A stretch of DNA of 64,000 nucleotides, from the NCBI RefSeq assembly GCF_000705555.1, contig NZ_JMQN01000013.1, positions 248,001 through 312,000 of the forward strand. Reading direction: 5' to 3'. The notes below the pieces were generated by a model, which made no database searches, was not told where the DNA came from, and was given only the letters and a program-made list of their open reading frames with translations. The DNA comes from Marinobacterium lacunae (GTDB lineage: Bacteria > Pseudomonadota > Gammaproteobacteria > Pseudomonadales > Balneatricaceae). A program made the position numbers and the translations under genes. This document shows positions 54,184 through 62,950 of this stretch, piece after piece; the stretch's first letter is position 1; each line of letters opens with the position of its first letter.

Positions 54184-55557
54184 TCAGAACAGTGCCAAAC
54201 CTTCCTGGAACATCTTCTCCACTGCGCCCTGGCTCTGCCTGTTGGCCATGATAAAGATCAGGTGATCCTCTTCTTGAATCCGCAGATCGCCTTTCGCTAT
54301 CAACACGCCACCATCACGTACCACCGCACCGAGTACAACGCCGTCCGGTTGGGGTAGCTCGGATATTCGACGGCCAACCAGCCGCGACCTGCGCCCCCCT
54401 CGCGCCACTGCCTCGAGCGCTTCGGCGTTACCTTGGCGCAGAGAGTAGACTCGCGCCATATCACCGCGGCGTACATAGGTCAGCAGGCTGCCGATGGTGA
54501 CCTGTTGCGGCGAGATGGCGATATCGATGCCCTCACCCTCAATCAGCTCGATGTAGGCGGGATTATTGATGATCGTCATTACCTTACGCGCGCCGAGGCG
54601 TTTGGCCAGCATCGACGCCATGATATTGGCCTCGTCATCGTTGGTCAGCGCGCAGAACAGATCGGTCTGTTCGATCCCCTCAGCTTCCAGCAGGTTCGCC
54701 TCGGATGCGCCACCGTTGATCACCACGGTTTGCGTCAGCTCGGCCGAGATCTGGTTACAACGGGCAATGTTGCGCTCGATCACCTTGACGCTGTACCGCC
54801 CCTCCAGCCGCTCGGCCAAGGCTTTACCGATATTGCCGCCACCGGCGATGATGATCCGTTGATAGGGTGGCCGCTCACCGCAGCAGAGCGACATCACCCG
54901 GGGCATCTGCTCCGCCACCGACACAAACAACAGTTCGTCGTTGGCCTCGATCAACGTATCCCCCGAGATGCCGACCGCCTCCCCCTGCCGGTAGATCGCG
55001 ACCACTCGCATACGCACATCGGGCAGTTGGCGGCTCAGTTCGCTGAGCCGCCGCCGACAGATCGGCGACTTGGCGGCAACCCGTATCGACACCAATTTGA
55101 CCAAACCGTCGGCGAAGTCGAGCACCTCGATCGCCCCAGGGTACTGGAGCAACTGCTCGATATACGCCGTGACCAGCTGTTCAGGGCTGATCATCACGTC
55201 CACCGGTACGGCACTGCTGGCGAACAGCCGGTCGGCGTGTGCCATGTAGTGAGGGGAACGAATGCGGGCGATCTTGCGTGGGGTATTAAACAGCGTACTG
55301 GCGATCTGGCAGGCAACCATGTTGACCTCGTCGCTGCTGGTCACCGCAATCAGCATATCAGTATCGGCACAACCGGCCTGATCAAGCACGCCGGGATAGG
55401 AGGCCTCCCCCTCCAGCGTACGCAGGTCGAGCCGGTCCTGCAGCAGGCGCAGGCGTTCCGGCTCGTTGTCGACAACAGTGATGTCGTTGGCTTCGCTGGA
55501 CAGTTTCTCCGCCAGCGCGGCACCGACCTGCCCGGCTCCGAGAATAATGATTCGCAT
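54184..55557 (-). CDS. trkA: Trk potassium uptake regulator TrkA
   Basis: Cytoplasmic nucleotide-gated regulator of TrkH. The 457 residues hold two RCK_N/RCK_C units: MRIIILGAGQVGAALAE with EPERL at the start, and RIIIAGGGNIGKALAE from about residue 233, each followed by a TrkA_C domain. It is the first gene of the trkA-trkH-kdpDE-like unit; the upstream 156 bp contains phased GCGTAAA repeats. Confidence 0.95.
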   Translation of the reverse strand: MRIIILGAGQVGAALAEKLSSEANDITVVDNEPERLRLLQDRLDLRTLEGEASYPGVLDQAGCADTDMLIAVTSSDEVNMVACQIASTLFNTPRKIARIRSPHYMAHADRLFASSAVPVDVMISPEQLVTAYIEQLLQYPGAIEVLDFADGLVKLVSIRVAAKSPICRRRLSELSRQLPDVRMRVVAIYRQGEAVGISGDTLIEANDELLFVSVAEQMPRVMSLCCGERPPYQRIIIAGGGNIGKALAERLEGRYSVKVIERNIARCNQISAELTQTVVINGGASEANLLEAEGIEQTDLFCALTNDDEANIMASMLAKRLGARKVMTIINNPAYIELIEGEGIDIAISPQQVTIGSLLTYVRRGDMARVYSLRQGNAEALEAVARGGRRSRLVGRRISELPQPDGVVLGAVVRDGGVLIAKGDLRIQEEDHLIFIMANRQSQGAVEKMFQEGLALF

Positions 55558-55619
55558 GATGCAACACCGCCGACTGATCGGCCTTTCAGGATAACTGTCC
55601 GCTATTGTCGACCAATTCG

Positions 55620-55670
55620 GTGTAAAAATTCGAGTGCGGGAGGCCAGCTAGCGCGTAAATATTGCGTAAA
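55620..55670 (-). promoter_or_regulatory. KdpE-type phased repeats upstream of trkA
   Basis: On the minus strand TTTACGC occurs at 55670-55664 and 55659-55653, 11 bp apart, and TTTACAC at 55626-55620, a further 33 bp (three turns) away. E. coli KdpE binds TTTATAC-N4-TTTACAC with the same 11-bp period (recalled). Binding here is inferred. Confidence 0.55.
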
Positions 55671-55713
55671 AATTGCCGATTACGATCAATGTATGGCCGC
55701 AGGGTTTAGGCCG

Positions 55714-56286
55714 TCAGGCCATCAACAGCTCATAGGCTTCGCGCACCCGTCGAAACTGCTCCACATCGCCCCCCCGGTCCGGATGGTGACGTGCTGCCAG
55801 TCGCCGATAGGCGCGGCGTACAGCCTCCGGCTCAGTGCCGGGGGCGATACCGAGTGTCTGCCAGGCCTGTTCAATACGGCTATCACCGCAATAACGACGC
55901 CAGAAGCCGTTAAGCAGCTGTCGCACATACTGACTGCTGCTCTTCTCGAACTCACGCCAGTCCAGGTAGTACTCGCGCAGGGGGTTAGACTTCGCCAGTG
56001 CCTGCTGTTCCGAGGCGATAAGCGGTTCAAGCGGATGAATCTGAATATGCAGGGCCGATATGGACAACTCGAAGCCCTCCTCGTACAGCACAGGCTCCAA
56101 ACGGTACAACGCATTCATGATCAGGAAATGTTTACGGAACAGCAGCAGCTCGGATGTCACATCAGGCTCGTCATCCAGTGCGAGCCCGTCGAACTCGAGC
56201 TGCTTCATCAAGGCGTATTCACTCAATCCACCCGGATGCTGGTGGAGCAGGCGGGCGATGGGCGCAAGCAGAGGATTATCCGCCAT
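55714..56286 (-). CDS. DnaJ-related protein (DNAJ_related + J domain)
   Basis: A 190-residue protein: N-terminal DNAJ_related domain (NPLLAPIARLLHQHPGGLSEYALMKQLE) and a C-terminal J domain with the HPD motif in ARHHPDRGGDVEQF, needed to stimulate DnaK. The J domain lies at the C-terminus, unlike DnaJ, and the Gly/Phe and zinc regions are missing, so it is a specialised co-chaperone of unknown client. I chose ATG at 56286 because GAGGA lies five bases upstream; a GTG at 56310 is the alternative. Confidence 0.85.
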   Translation of the reverse strand: MADNPLLAPIARLLHQHPGGLSEYALMKQLEFDGLALDDEPDVTSELLLFRKHFLIMNALYRLEPVLYEEGFELSISALHIQIHPLEPLIASEQQALAKSNPLREYYLDWREFEKSSSQYVRQLLNGFWRRYCGDSRIEQAWQTLGIAPGTEPEAVRRAYRRLAARHHPDRGGDVEQFRRVREAYELLMA

Positions 56287-56332
56287 CGGTTCCTCGTCGT
56301 GTATCGACACGGTGCAGACGGTGACTGAACCG

Positions 56333-59197
56333 TTAGCGCAGTCCCGCCAGCGTCAGGAGCTGACGCTTATCCACAGCATCGATCTGTTCGGGTTTCAGAT
56401 ACTTCTCAGCGTAACGAAGATAGGTGCCGGACTCCAGAAACAGCCTGAATAACTCGCCGTCGATATGACGGTCCTTACACATGAACGCGAGTATGCGCAT
56501 CGATTCCGACAAGGTCTTGGCCTCTTTGTACGGCCTGTCGGCCGCCGTCAGCGCCTCGAATATGTCGGCCAGCGCCATCACCCGCTCCGGCACGCTCAAG
56601 CCGCTTGCCTCCAGCTTTCGGGGGTAACCGCTGCCATCCACCTTCTCATGGTGGTTACCGGCGATGTCGGGCACCCGGCGCAAATCCCGGGGCAGCGGCA
56701 AGGCGCTGAGCATGCGAATGGTCTGCACGATGTGATCGTTGATTACGAAACGCTCTTCATCCGTGAGCGTGCCGCGCTGTATCGACAAATTGTAGAGTTC
56801 ACCAAGATTGGAGGCCTGATCGGGCACGGCCATATCGAAACCCCAGATGTTATCGGGGTTACCCCGCTCAACCGGCGGGCGTCTGTCACCCCAGGCGATC
56901 AGGTGCTCCGGCTTGTCGGACAGCAAATGTTCGATGACCGGCAGCTCCTCTTCACGCTCGGTGAGACGCTCAAACTCATCGCGTGACAGACCCAGACGCT
57001 TGTCGAAATGACGGACCCAGCGACGTCTGGCGATCTGGGCCAGTCGCTGTATATCCTCCTCGGACATCGACTCGCCCCCGATATTGGCTTGCGCCACGAA
57101 GGCAAAGTCACGCCTGAGCTCCTGCTGGGTTCGCTCGCGCCGCGCACGCAGGTCACTCTCGGGCTCTCCGGTCACCACACCCTTGAGATAGGCGATATCG
57201 GCATCACGCCAGAGCACCTCGAAGCGGGTGCGAATCTCATGGATCCGGTTGTAGATTGTCTCGAGCTTGGTGGCTTTATCGACGACATGCTCGGGGCTCA
57301 CAATCTTGCCGCAATCGTGCAACCAGGCAGCGATACGAAACTCTCGCCGCTGAGTGTCACTCATGCTGAAGCTCGCGAACTCGCCCTTGCTCGCCGATTG
57401 TGCAGCGTCTACGAGCATTTCGGCCAGTTCAGGTACGCGCTCGCAGTGGCCACTGGTATAGGGTGATTTCGCATCGATCGCATCGGCCAGCAGCCGAATG
57501 ATGGCGTCGATCAGCGCCTGCTGTGCATCAACCTGATGGCGGGTTTCAATGGCGGTGGCGGCCGATCCCGAGACTTCATCGACAAAGCGGCGAAACGCCT
57601 CCTCCCGTCGCACACCATCGACAGACAGACGCAGGGCCAACACGCCCAATGCATTGCCGTCGCGATCGAAAAGCGGCGTTGTCATCACTTTTTCGCCATC
57701 CTTGCTCAGCGCAGCACGGACAGCCTCACGCAGATCCGCCACCCCCTGACTGGTCACCTCCAAACGCTCGGGTACACCATTGAGCCGCGCCTTGGCTGCA
57801 CGCTCAAGTTGACCGCTATCGGGGTCGAGCAGATACACCACGCCCGCCTGGGCGTCGGTAATCGTGACCAGATGATCGGTTACCCGCGACAGCATCAAAT
57901 CCAGATCCGGCTCGCGCGCCAGCGTCCGGGCGATCGCTTGAAAACTGTTGATGGCGCCCGACATCTGGCCGATCAGATCGCTCAACCGGTTAACCTCACT
58001 GACAGACGATGACAGTTCAACCTTGTGACTGAAATCGAATGCCGCCAGCGCACCGATCGCGTCTGACAGCTCTCGTAGCGGTCTGGCCACGGCACGCCCC
58101 AGTCGCCAACCGACCACCATCAGCACCAGCATGATACCCGCCGACCAGATCAGCTGCTCAATACCGTTCGCCTTGGCATCGGCCAACAGCTCAGCTTCCG
58201 GAACGGCAAACAGCAATTGCAGATCGACGTCTCGTTCGCGCCCCATGGTGACCTTCAAGCCGTACCAGTTGCCCTGCTCGGTGCTGAATTCGCCCATGCT
58301 CTTTTCATCGCTGCCCATTTGGGCAACCTCGTTGAGTACCGGCTCACCCAACTCGTCCAGCGATATCAGCGAAAGCCCCTGCTGCGCATCCATGCTGATG
58401 ATGCGGCTCAGATCGGGATAGGCCACCACCCGGTTGTTACCGTTGATTACCGCCATCTGAATGCCCGGTGTCGGCTGCAACGCAGCGATCACCTCGGACA
58501 GGTCATCCACCGAGGCGTCTACACCGATGACACCCCCGTTCGCCGGATTACGGCGCGCCAGCGTCACGCCTATTTCACCCGTGGTGTAAAAGACGTAAGG
58601 GCTAGTCAAAACGGTCCTGTCGGTAACGGATGCTTCCTTGAACCAGGGTCGCACGCGAGGGTCGTAGTGGTAATCCGGCTTGTCACGTGATTCGAGCAGT
58701 CGCAACTGCTTGTCATAGAACTGCCAAGCGCCGCGCCCCCTATCATCCCGACCACTTCGCTCAACGCTCTGCAGCATGTAGTAAGCCCCCGCCGGGGCGT
58801 CCACGGCCTGTCGCGCCACCTCGCTGTCGAGATGGCGCAGCAGCATGAAGCTGCCATCGGGATAACCGACATAAACTGCGCTGAGAACGGGGTTCGCCTT
58901 GAGCGTCTCGGCCAACACGGGCAACCGGGCGTGACGCTGCTCCAGCGACCGTCCCTGCGTCAGAGGGTCCAGCACCAGAATCTGAAGGGTACTTTCGATG
59001 GGATCAAGCAGACGTTGCAGATGGGTGTCGAGATTTTCCGCTAACTGACGGGCATTGGTGGCTGATGCCGCAATCAGCGTACTCCGGTTTTCGGAGTAGA
59101 ACTTTGCAATCAGCGTCAGCGCCAGTACAAGCATACAAAGCACAATAGTGCCGCTGACCCACAACTGAAGCGGTAACCCGAGACGCTTTCCTTGCAT
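56333..59197 (-). CDS. Cache-HAMP-GAF-HD-GYP c-di-GMP phosphodiesterase with a large insertion
   Basis: A 954-residue membrane sensor. Transmembrane segments lie at about 12-32 and 350-370 around a dCache-type periplasmic domain (DPRVRPWFKEA, GVIGVDASVDDLSEVI); HAMP (370-425), GAF (430-560) and HD-GYP follow. HDCGK starts at 627 and GYP is at 857-859 (HHEKVDGSGYP). In typical HD-GYP proteins these are about 65 residues apart; here about 222, so an insertion of about 155 residues is present between roughly 645 and 805. The metal residues visible (H, HD, HH, with the last in DHIVQTI and NHHE) look intact. Divergent from the EAL gene. Confidence 0.88.
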   Translation of the reverse strand: MQGKRLGLPLQLWVSGTIVLCMLVLALTLIAKFYSENRSTLIAASATNARQLAENLDTHLQRLLDPIESTLQILVLDPLTQGRSLEQRHARLPVLAETLKANPVLSAVYVGYPDGSFMLLRHLDSEVARQAVDAPAGAYYMLQSVERSGRDDRGRGAWQFYDKQLRLLESRDKPDYHYDPRVRPWFKEASVTDRTVLTSPYVFYTTGEIGVTLARRNPANGGVIGVDASVDDLSEVIAALQPTPGIQMAVINGNNRVVAYPDLSRIISMDAQQGLSLISLDELGEPVLNEVAQMGSDEKSMGEFSTEQGNWYGLKVTMGRERDVDLQLLFAVPEAELLADAKANGIEQLIWSAGIMLVLMVVGWRLGRAVARPLRELSDAIGALAAFDFSHKVELSSSVSEVNRLSDLIGQMSGAINSFQAIARTLAREPDLDLMLSRVTDHLVTITDAQAGVVYLLDPDSGQLERAAKARLNGVPERLEVTSQGVADLREAVRAALSKDGEKVMTTPLFDRDGNALGVLALRLSVDGVRREEAFRRFVDEVSGSAATAIETRHQVDAQQALIDAIIRLLADAIDAKSPYTSGHCERVPELAEMLVDAAQSASKGEFASFSMSDTQRREFRIAAWLHDCGKIVSPEHVVDKATKLETIYNRIHEIRTRFEVLWRDADIAYLKGVVTGEPESDLRARRERTQQELRRDFAFVAQANIGGESMSEEDIQRLAQIARRRWVRHFDKRLGLSRDEFERLTEREEELPVIEHLLSDKPEHLIAWGDRRPPVERGNPDNIWGFDMAVPDQASNLGELYNLSIQRGTLTDEERFVINDHIVQTIRMLSALPLPRDLRRVPDIAGNHHEKVDGSGYPRKLEASGLSVPERVMALADIFEALTAADRPYKEAKTLSESMRILAFMCKDRHIDGELFRLFLESGTYLRYAEKYLKPEQIDAVDKRQLLTLAGLR

Positions 59198-59419
59198 CGG
59201 CTTAATCCGAATGAAAATTCGATGAAGTCGACACTATGACCTGCCGCCCGTTTGATGGCAAGCGCCTCCCAAACAGGTGAGTTACATGCCTCTTTGCCGT
59301 CAATCCCGGCCTTTACAGCCAGCATGTTCACCCCCGAACAGGTGCGCTTTCACGCTATCGCACCATTGCTGTTATGCTCAATGCTGTACCGTTCGAAAAG
59401 GACTCGAAAGAGGCGGCCC

Positions 59420-60190
59420 ATGACCATCACCTGCGACATTCCCAAAATGACCTGCGCACAGTGTGCCGACGGCGCGAAACTCGATTTCGAGTTTTCCATG
59501 GCGTTTCAGCCGATTGTCGATATCCGCGATCGCAGTATCTACTCGCAGGAGGCACTGGTCAGAGGTGTAGACGGATCAAGCGCAGCATCCATATTCAGGC
59601 ATGTCCATGAGGGCAACCGGTACGCATTCGATCAGGCCTGCAGGGTCAAGGCGGTCAAACTGGCGGCGCAACTCGGCATCGACAGCTACCTTAACATCAA
59701 CTTCATTCCTACCGCGGTCTATCGACCGGAGGTGTGCATACGCACCACACTGGAAGCGGCATCGATCTACGGTTTCCCCTCCGAGCGCATCATTTTCGAA
59801 TTTACCGAGAATGACCATGTGGATAACCCCGAGCATCTAAGCGGCATTGTGGACTATTACCGCGATATCGGTTTCCAGACCGCTATCGACGATTTCGGCT
59901 CCGGCTACTCCGGTCTGGGCCTGCTTGCCGATATCCAGACTGACATGCTGAAGATCGACATGGCGCTGATCCGCAATATACACGCCGACCCGGTGCGCAG
60001 GGCGATCGTTCGCTCGCTGTTATCACTGTGCGACGAGCTTCACATCACCCTGATGGCCGAAGGCTTAGAGAGCAAAGACGAACTGCGCTGCCTCAGCGAT
60101 CTGGGCATCCACCTCTATCAGGGTTACTACTTTGCCAAACCCTCTTTCGAGTCGCTTGCCGAGATCGATCCTGAGGCGTTCGATTTATAA
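59420..60190 (+). CDS. Stand-alone EAL c-di-GMP phosphodiesterase with N-terminal cysteine cluster
   Basis: A 256-residue soluble protein. Cysteines 5, 12 and 15 (CDIPKMTCAQC) precede an EAL domain (EAL at 44-46 in SQEALVRG). NINFIPTAV, EFTEN, DDFGSGYSG, LKIDMALI, AEGLES and QGYYFAKP retain the catalytic set, so hydrolysis of c-di-GMP is expected. It belongs to the BluF/YcgF-like EAL group without a blue-light domain. I chose ATG at 59420, seven bases after AGAGG; the frame opens earlier (59252) but without domain content. Confidence 0.88.
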   Translation: MTITCDIPKMTCAQCADGAKLDFEFSMAFQPIVDIRDRSIYSQEALVRGVDGSSAASIFRHVHEGNRYAFDQACRVKAVKLAAQLGIDSYLNINFIPTAVYRPEVCIRTTLEAASIYGFPSERIIFEFTENDHVDNPEHLSGIVDYYRDIGFQTAIDDFGSGYSGLGLLADIQTDMLKIDMALIRNIHADPVRRAIVRSLLSLCDELHITLMAEGLESKDELRCLSDLGIHLYQGYYFAKPSFESLAEIDPEAFDL

Positions 60191-60223
60191 ACGGTAGTGC
60201 TGTGGCGGGCAGATCGAATTCCA

Positions 60224-60243
60224 GTTTCGCCTTTAGGCGAAAC
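60224..60243 (+). terminator. Hairpin after the EAL gene
   Basis: GTTTCGCC (60224-60231) and GGCGAAAC (60236-60243) form an 8-bp stem with a TTTA loop, 34 bases after the stop. No T-run follows. Confidence 0.5.
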
Positions 60244-60346
60244 CTGCACAGTTCGCACCTACCCCCCAAGGGGTATAGCCCCAAACCGTCCAGCATTCGT
60301 AGTGTGGCCCCCTTCAGGCCTAACGACGAAAGACGACCTTTGCCCC

Positions 60347-60700
60347 ATGAACATGACCATCTCCTTCATACTTCTGATGCTGTCGGCCTGGTTCGATGCC
60401 AAGGGGTTTCAATATGCTACGCAAACCTGGAGCGCTGGCGGGCATGTCGCGCTTAAGCAGGGCGCACTATCGCTGGTGTTTTTCCTTACCGGTGTTTCGA
60501 TCTATCTCTACTCGGTACGCTTTTTAACACTGGCCGGCGTTTCCTCTTCCACGCTGCAGACACTGCTCTGGTTTGCCGCCACCATTGCGGGTGTCGCGGT
60601 TATAAGTGGCGACTTTCAGAAATGGAATGTCCCGCACTATGCGGCACTGGTGGCCGTAGTGATTGGCCTGGCCACCTTGATGGCATTGGGGGAGCACTGA
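60347..60700 (+). CDS. Small four-helix membrane protein, SMR/DMT-like
   Basis: A 117-residue integral membrane protein of four hydrophobic helices, the layout of small multidrug resistance proteins. ALSLVFFLTGVSIYLYSVRFLTLAGVSSS and the final VVIGLATLMALGEH resemble the DMT superfamily, though the catalytic Glu of EmrE is not obvious (helix 1 has DAKGFQYAT). Function is uncertain. ATG at 60347 has no good ribosome site; ATG at 60353 is an alternative. Convergent with the RIO kinase gene, 10 bp apart. Confidence 0.55.
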   Translation: MNMTISFILLMLSAWFDAKGFQYATQTWSAGGHVALKQGALSLVFFLTGVSIYLYSVRFLTLAGVSSSTLQTLLWFAATIAGVAVISGDFQKWNVPHYAALVAVVIGLATLMALGEH

Positions 60701-60710
60701 TCAGGATAGG

Positions 60711-61574
60711 TTACGGCTCCTCGCCCTGTAGATCCGCCCGCAAGCGCTCCCGCCGTTTCTCTTCGTCGCGTAGGATCTGCTGGATCTCAGCCATCACCGC
60801 ATCCACGTCGGCTGAATGTTCATCCTCAATGACCAACCCGGTCAGCTCGGATTCGTGGGTCAGTTCACCCGCTTCGAACAGCGCCCACATCTCAGCAGCA
60901 TAGCGAGTTTCCAGCAACTCCTCGGCGTACTGGGCGTAGTAGCGGGTCATGTTATCCACATCCCGCTCCAGCATGGCGCGGGCGTTGTTGTTGGCCGCCG
61001 CATCCACCGCCTGGGGCAGATCGATGATCACCGGGCCGTAATCGTCCACCAGTACGTTGAACTCCGACAGATCGCCGTGAACAAGGCCGGCGCACAGCAT
61101 CCGCTTGACGTACTCCATCACCATCAGGTGATCTTCACGTGCCTGCTCGGCGGACATGCTGACATCGTTGAGTCGCGGGGCAACACGCCCCTCATCGTCG
61201 GTGACCAGCTCCATCAGCAACACGCCGTCGAAGCAGCCGTAGGGCTCGGGCACGCGCACTCCGGCGGCGGCGAGACGGTAGAGCGCATCCACCTCGGCGT
61301 TCTGCCAGGTATCTTCCGTCTCTTTGCGGCCAAAGCGCGAACCCTTTTCCATGGCACGGGCGCGGCGTGAGTTGCGTACCTTTCGCCCCTCCTGATACAG
61401 CACGGCCTTCTTAAAGCTGCGCTTTTCGGCATCCTTGTACACTTTGGCACAGCGGACCTCGTCTGCGCAGCGCACGACGTAGACGGAGGCCTCTTTGCCA
61501 CTCATCAGGGGGCGCAGAACCTCATCGATCAACCCATCTTCCAACAGCGGAAGCAGGCGCTTAGGGGCTTTCAT
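60711..61574 (-). CDS. RIO-family atypical serine kinase
   Basis: A 287-residue cytoplasmic kinase of the RIO1-like group found scattered in bacteria. SGKEASVYVV is the ATP loop, HGDLSEFNVLV near residue 170 the catalytic loop, and VIIDLPQAVD the metal-binding segment (DFG replaced by DLP, normal for RIO). The last 60 residues are acidic then basic. Its role in bacteria is unknown; the eukaryotic relatives act in ribosome maturation. Confidence 0.87.
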   Translation of the reverse strand: MKAPKRLLPLLEDGLIDEVLRPLMSGKEASVYVVRCADEVRCAKVYKDAEKRSFKKAVLYQEGRKVRNSRRARAMEKGSRFGRKETEDTWQNAEVDALYRLAAAGVRVPEPYGCFDGVLLMELVTDDEGRVAPRLNDVSMSAEQAREDHLMVMEYVKRMLCAGLVHGDLSEFNVLVDDYGPVIIDLPQAVDAAANNNARAMLERDVDNMTRYYAQYAEELLETRYAAEMWALFEAGELTHESELTGLVIEDEHSADVDAVMAEIQQILRDEEKRRERLRADLQGEEP

Positions 61575-61724
61575 GGTTCACAGTATCCCCACGTAGTCGG
61601 TATTGGTTGTCATGCGATTCTGGGCGGACAGAAGGTCAACCCGATCGCCTGGCATGCTCATACCGGCATTCTACGTGTTGAGCAGGGCACTAGGATACCG
61701 GACGCGGCTTCTGATTCAGCACTT

Positions 61725-61754
61725 GGTGGCTGAGCGTTCTCTGTGCCAGCCACC
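61725..61754. terminator. Inverted repeat downstream of the SbtA-like gene
   Basis: GGTGGCTG (61725-61732) pairs with CAGCCACC (61747-61754) around a 14-base loop, just after the SbtA-like gene stop. No T-run, so termination is uncertain. Confidence 0.3.
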
Positions 61755-61763
61755 GGCGTGTGA

Positions 61764-62687
61764 TTACAGCGACAGCAGCGCCATATAGAGCGGAATGCCG
61801 ACCAGCACGTTAAAGGGAAAGGTGATGCTGAGCGATGCAGTGATGGAGAGGCTCTGATTCGCCTCCGGCAGCGCGTTGGCCAGAGCCGCCGGTACCGCAA
61901 TGTAGGAGGCACTGGCGCCGAGTGTCGCCAGTAATACGGTGCCGCCGATTGAAAGCCCCAGTACGCTGGCCAGTGCCGCACCAAGCGCCGCGCCAATCAG
62001 TGGCATCAACACCGCGAAGCTGGCTATAAAAGATCCGAACTTGAGGATCAAGCCGATACGCGACGCCGCCTGACGTCCCATCTCCAGTAGGAAGAGTGCC
62101 AATACACCGTGGAACAGCGTGCCAAAAAACGGCATCAGCTTCGACGTCTGCCCGGCCCCCAGCCACCCGATCAGAATAGAACCGATCAGCAACAGAACGC
62201 CCTGGTTCAAAAACATCTCGTGACTGAGTTTTTTCAGATCCTTGCCGACACCGGCGCCGCGTGCCAAGAACAGTCCCACGGCGATCGCCGGCACCTCGAG
62301 CAACGCAACGAAAAGGGCAAAATAGGGCTCATAGGCCACATCGTTGGCTTCGAGTACGGCCAGGGCGACAGCAAAGGTAGCGACGCTGACCGAGCCATAG
62401 TGCGCTGCCACGGACGCGGAATCGACCCTCGACAGCCCACCGATCTTCCACAGTATCGGAAAGGCGATCAGCGGCAGTATCGCCCCGAAGGCCACCACCG
62501 CCATCGACTGCCACAGCAGCGACAAACTCGCATATTTCGACAGTGCGATACCACCTTTAAGACCGATGGCAATCAGCAGGAAAAGCGTCAGGCTTTGATA
62601 CAAGCCTTTCGGCATCTTGATCGGTGCGCCCAGCAGTTGCGCGACTGCACCGAACAGAAAGAACGCGGCAACGATATCCAATCCCAT
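61764..62687 (-). CDS. SbtA-family sodium-dependent bicarbonate transporter (DUF897)
   Basis: A 307-residue membrane protein with about ten helices in two similar halves. IKMPKGLYQSLTLFLLIAIGLKGG near residue 24, GSVSVATFAVA, FLLEMGRQA, and GASASYIAVPAAL match the SbtA fold, characterised in cyanobacteria as high-affinity sodium-dependent bicarbonate uptake. In heterotrophs its job is probably supply of bicarbonate to carboxylases, but other anions are possible. No sbtB-like PII gene is beside it. Divergent from a CbbR-like regulator, with a short membrane gene before it. Confidence 0.85.
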   Translation of the reverse strand: MGLDIVAAFFLFGAVAQLLGAPIKMPKGLYQSLTLFLLIAIGLKGGIALSKYASLSLLWQSMAVVAFGAILPLIAFPILWKIGGLSRVDSASVAAHYGSVSVATFAVALAVLEANDVAYEPYFALFVALLEVPAIAVGLFLARGAGVGKDLKKLSHEMFLNQGVLLLIGSILIGWLGAGQTSKLMPFFGTLFHGVLALFLLEMGRQAASRIGLILKFGSFIASFAVLMPLIGAALGAALASVLGLSIGGTVLLATLGASASYIAVPAALANALPEANQSLSITASLSITFPFNVLVGIPLYMALLSL

Positions 62688-62721
62688 GATCTATTCTCTA
62701 GCTCCACTCACGCTTACTGGC

Positions 62722-62895
62722 TCAGACGGACGACGCACTCAACTGCACAGTACGCATCACAATGGAGCTGCCACCGATCAGGCAAGCAACGGTAATCAGG
62801 CCCCATCCCGGCAGGCCTGCCATGATCACCAGAGTCCCCAGGGTTAGCAGCAGAAGTATGGTAAAGAGCTCAAAGGCCAGTTGTTTATCGATCAT
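62722..62895 (-). CDS. 57-residue two-helix membrane protein upstream of the SbtA-like gene
   Basis: ATG at 62895 opens 57 codons ending TGA, 34 bases before the SbtA-like start. The peptide begins MIDKQLAFELF and is almost wholly hydrophobic in two stretches (about 8-27 and 30-47), with GLPGWG as the turn. GAGAGA about eight bases upstream is a weak ribosome site. In cyanobacteria SbtA has a soluble PII-like partner SbtB; this protein is not that. A small transporter subunit is possible. I know no homologue by memory. Confidence 0.55.
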   Translation of the reverse strand: MIDKQLAFELFTILLLLTLGTLVIMAGLPGWGLITVACLIGGSSIVMRTVQLSASSV

Positions 62896-62950
62896 GCGTC
62901 AATTCTCTCGGTCGGGATTGTAAGGTGTGGGCAGTGTGCCTCAATCGACA

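Noticed and set aside
54433-56328. 631-codon frame antisense to trkA and the DnaJ-related gene
   Set aside because: It spans two genuine genes and an intergenic region on the other strand and contains no recognisable domain.
60191-60346. Guanidine (ykkC-type) riboswitch before the SMR-like gene
   Set aside because: SMR genes often have one, but I see only a simple hairpin and CCCC/GGGG pairing, with no ACGG-loop pair or ykkC core.
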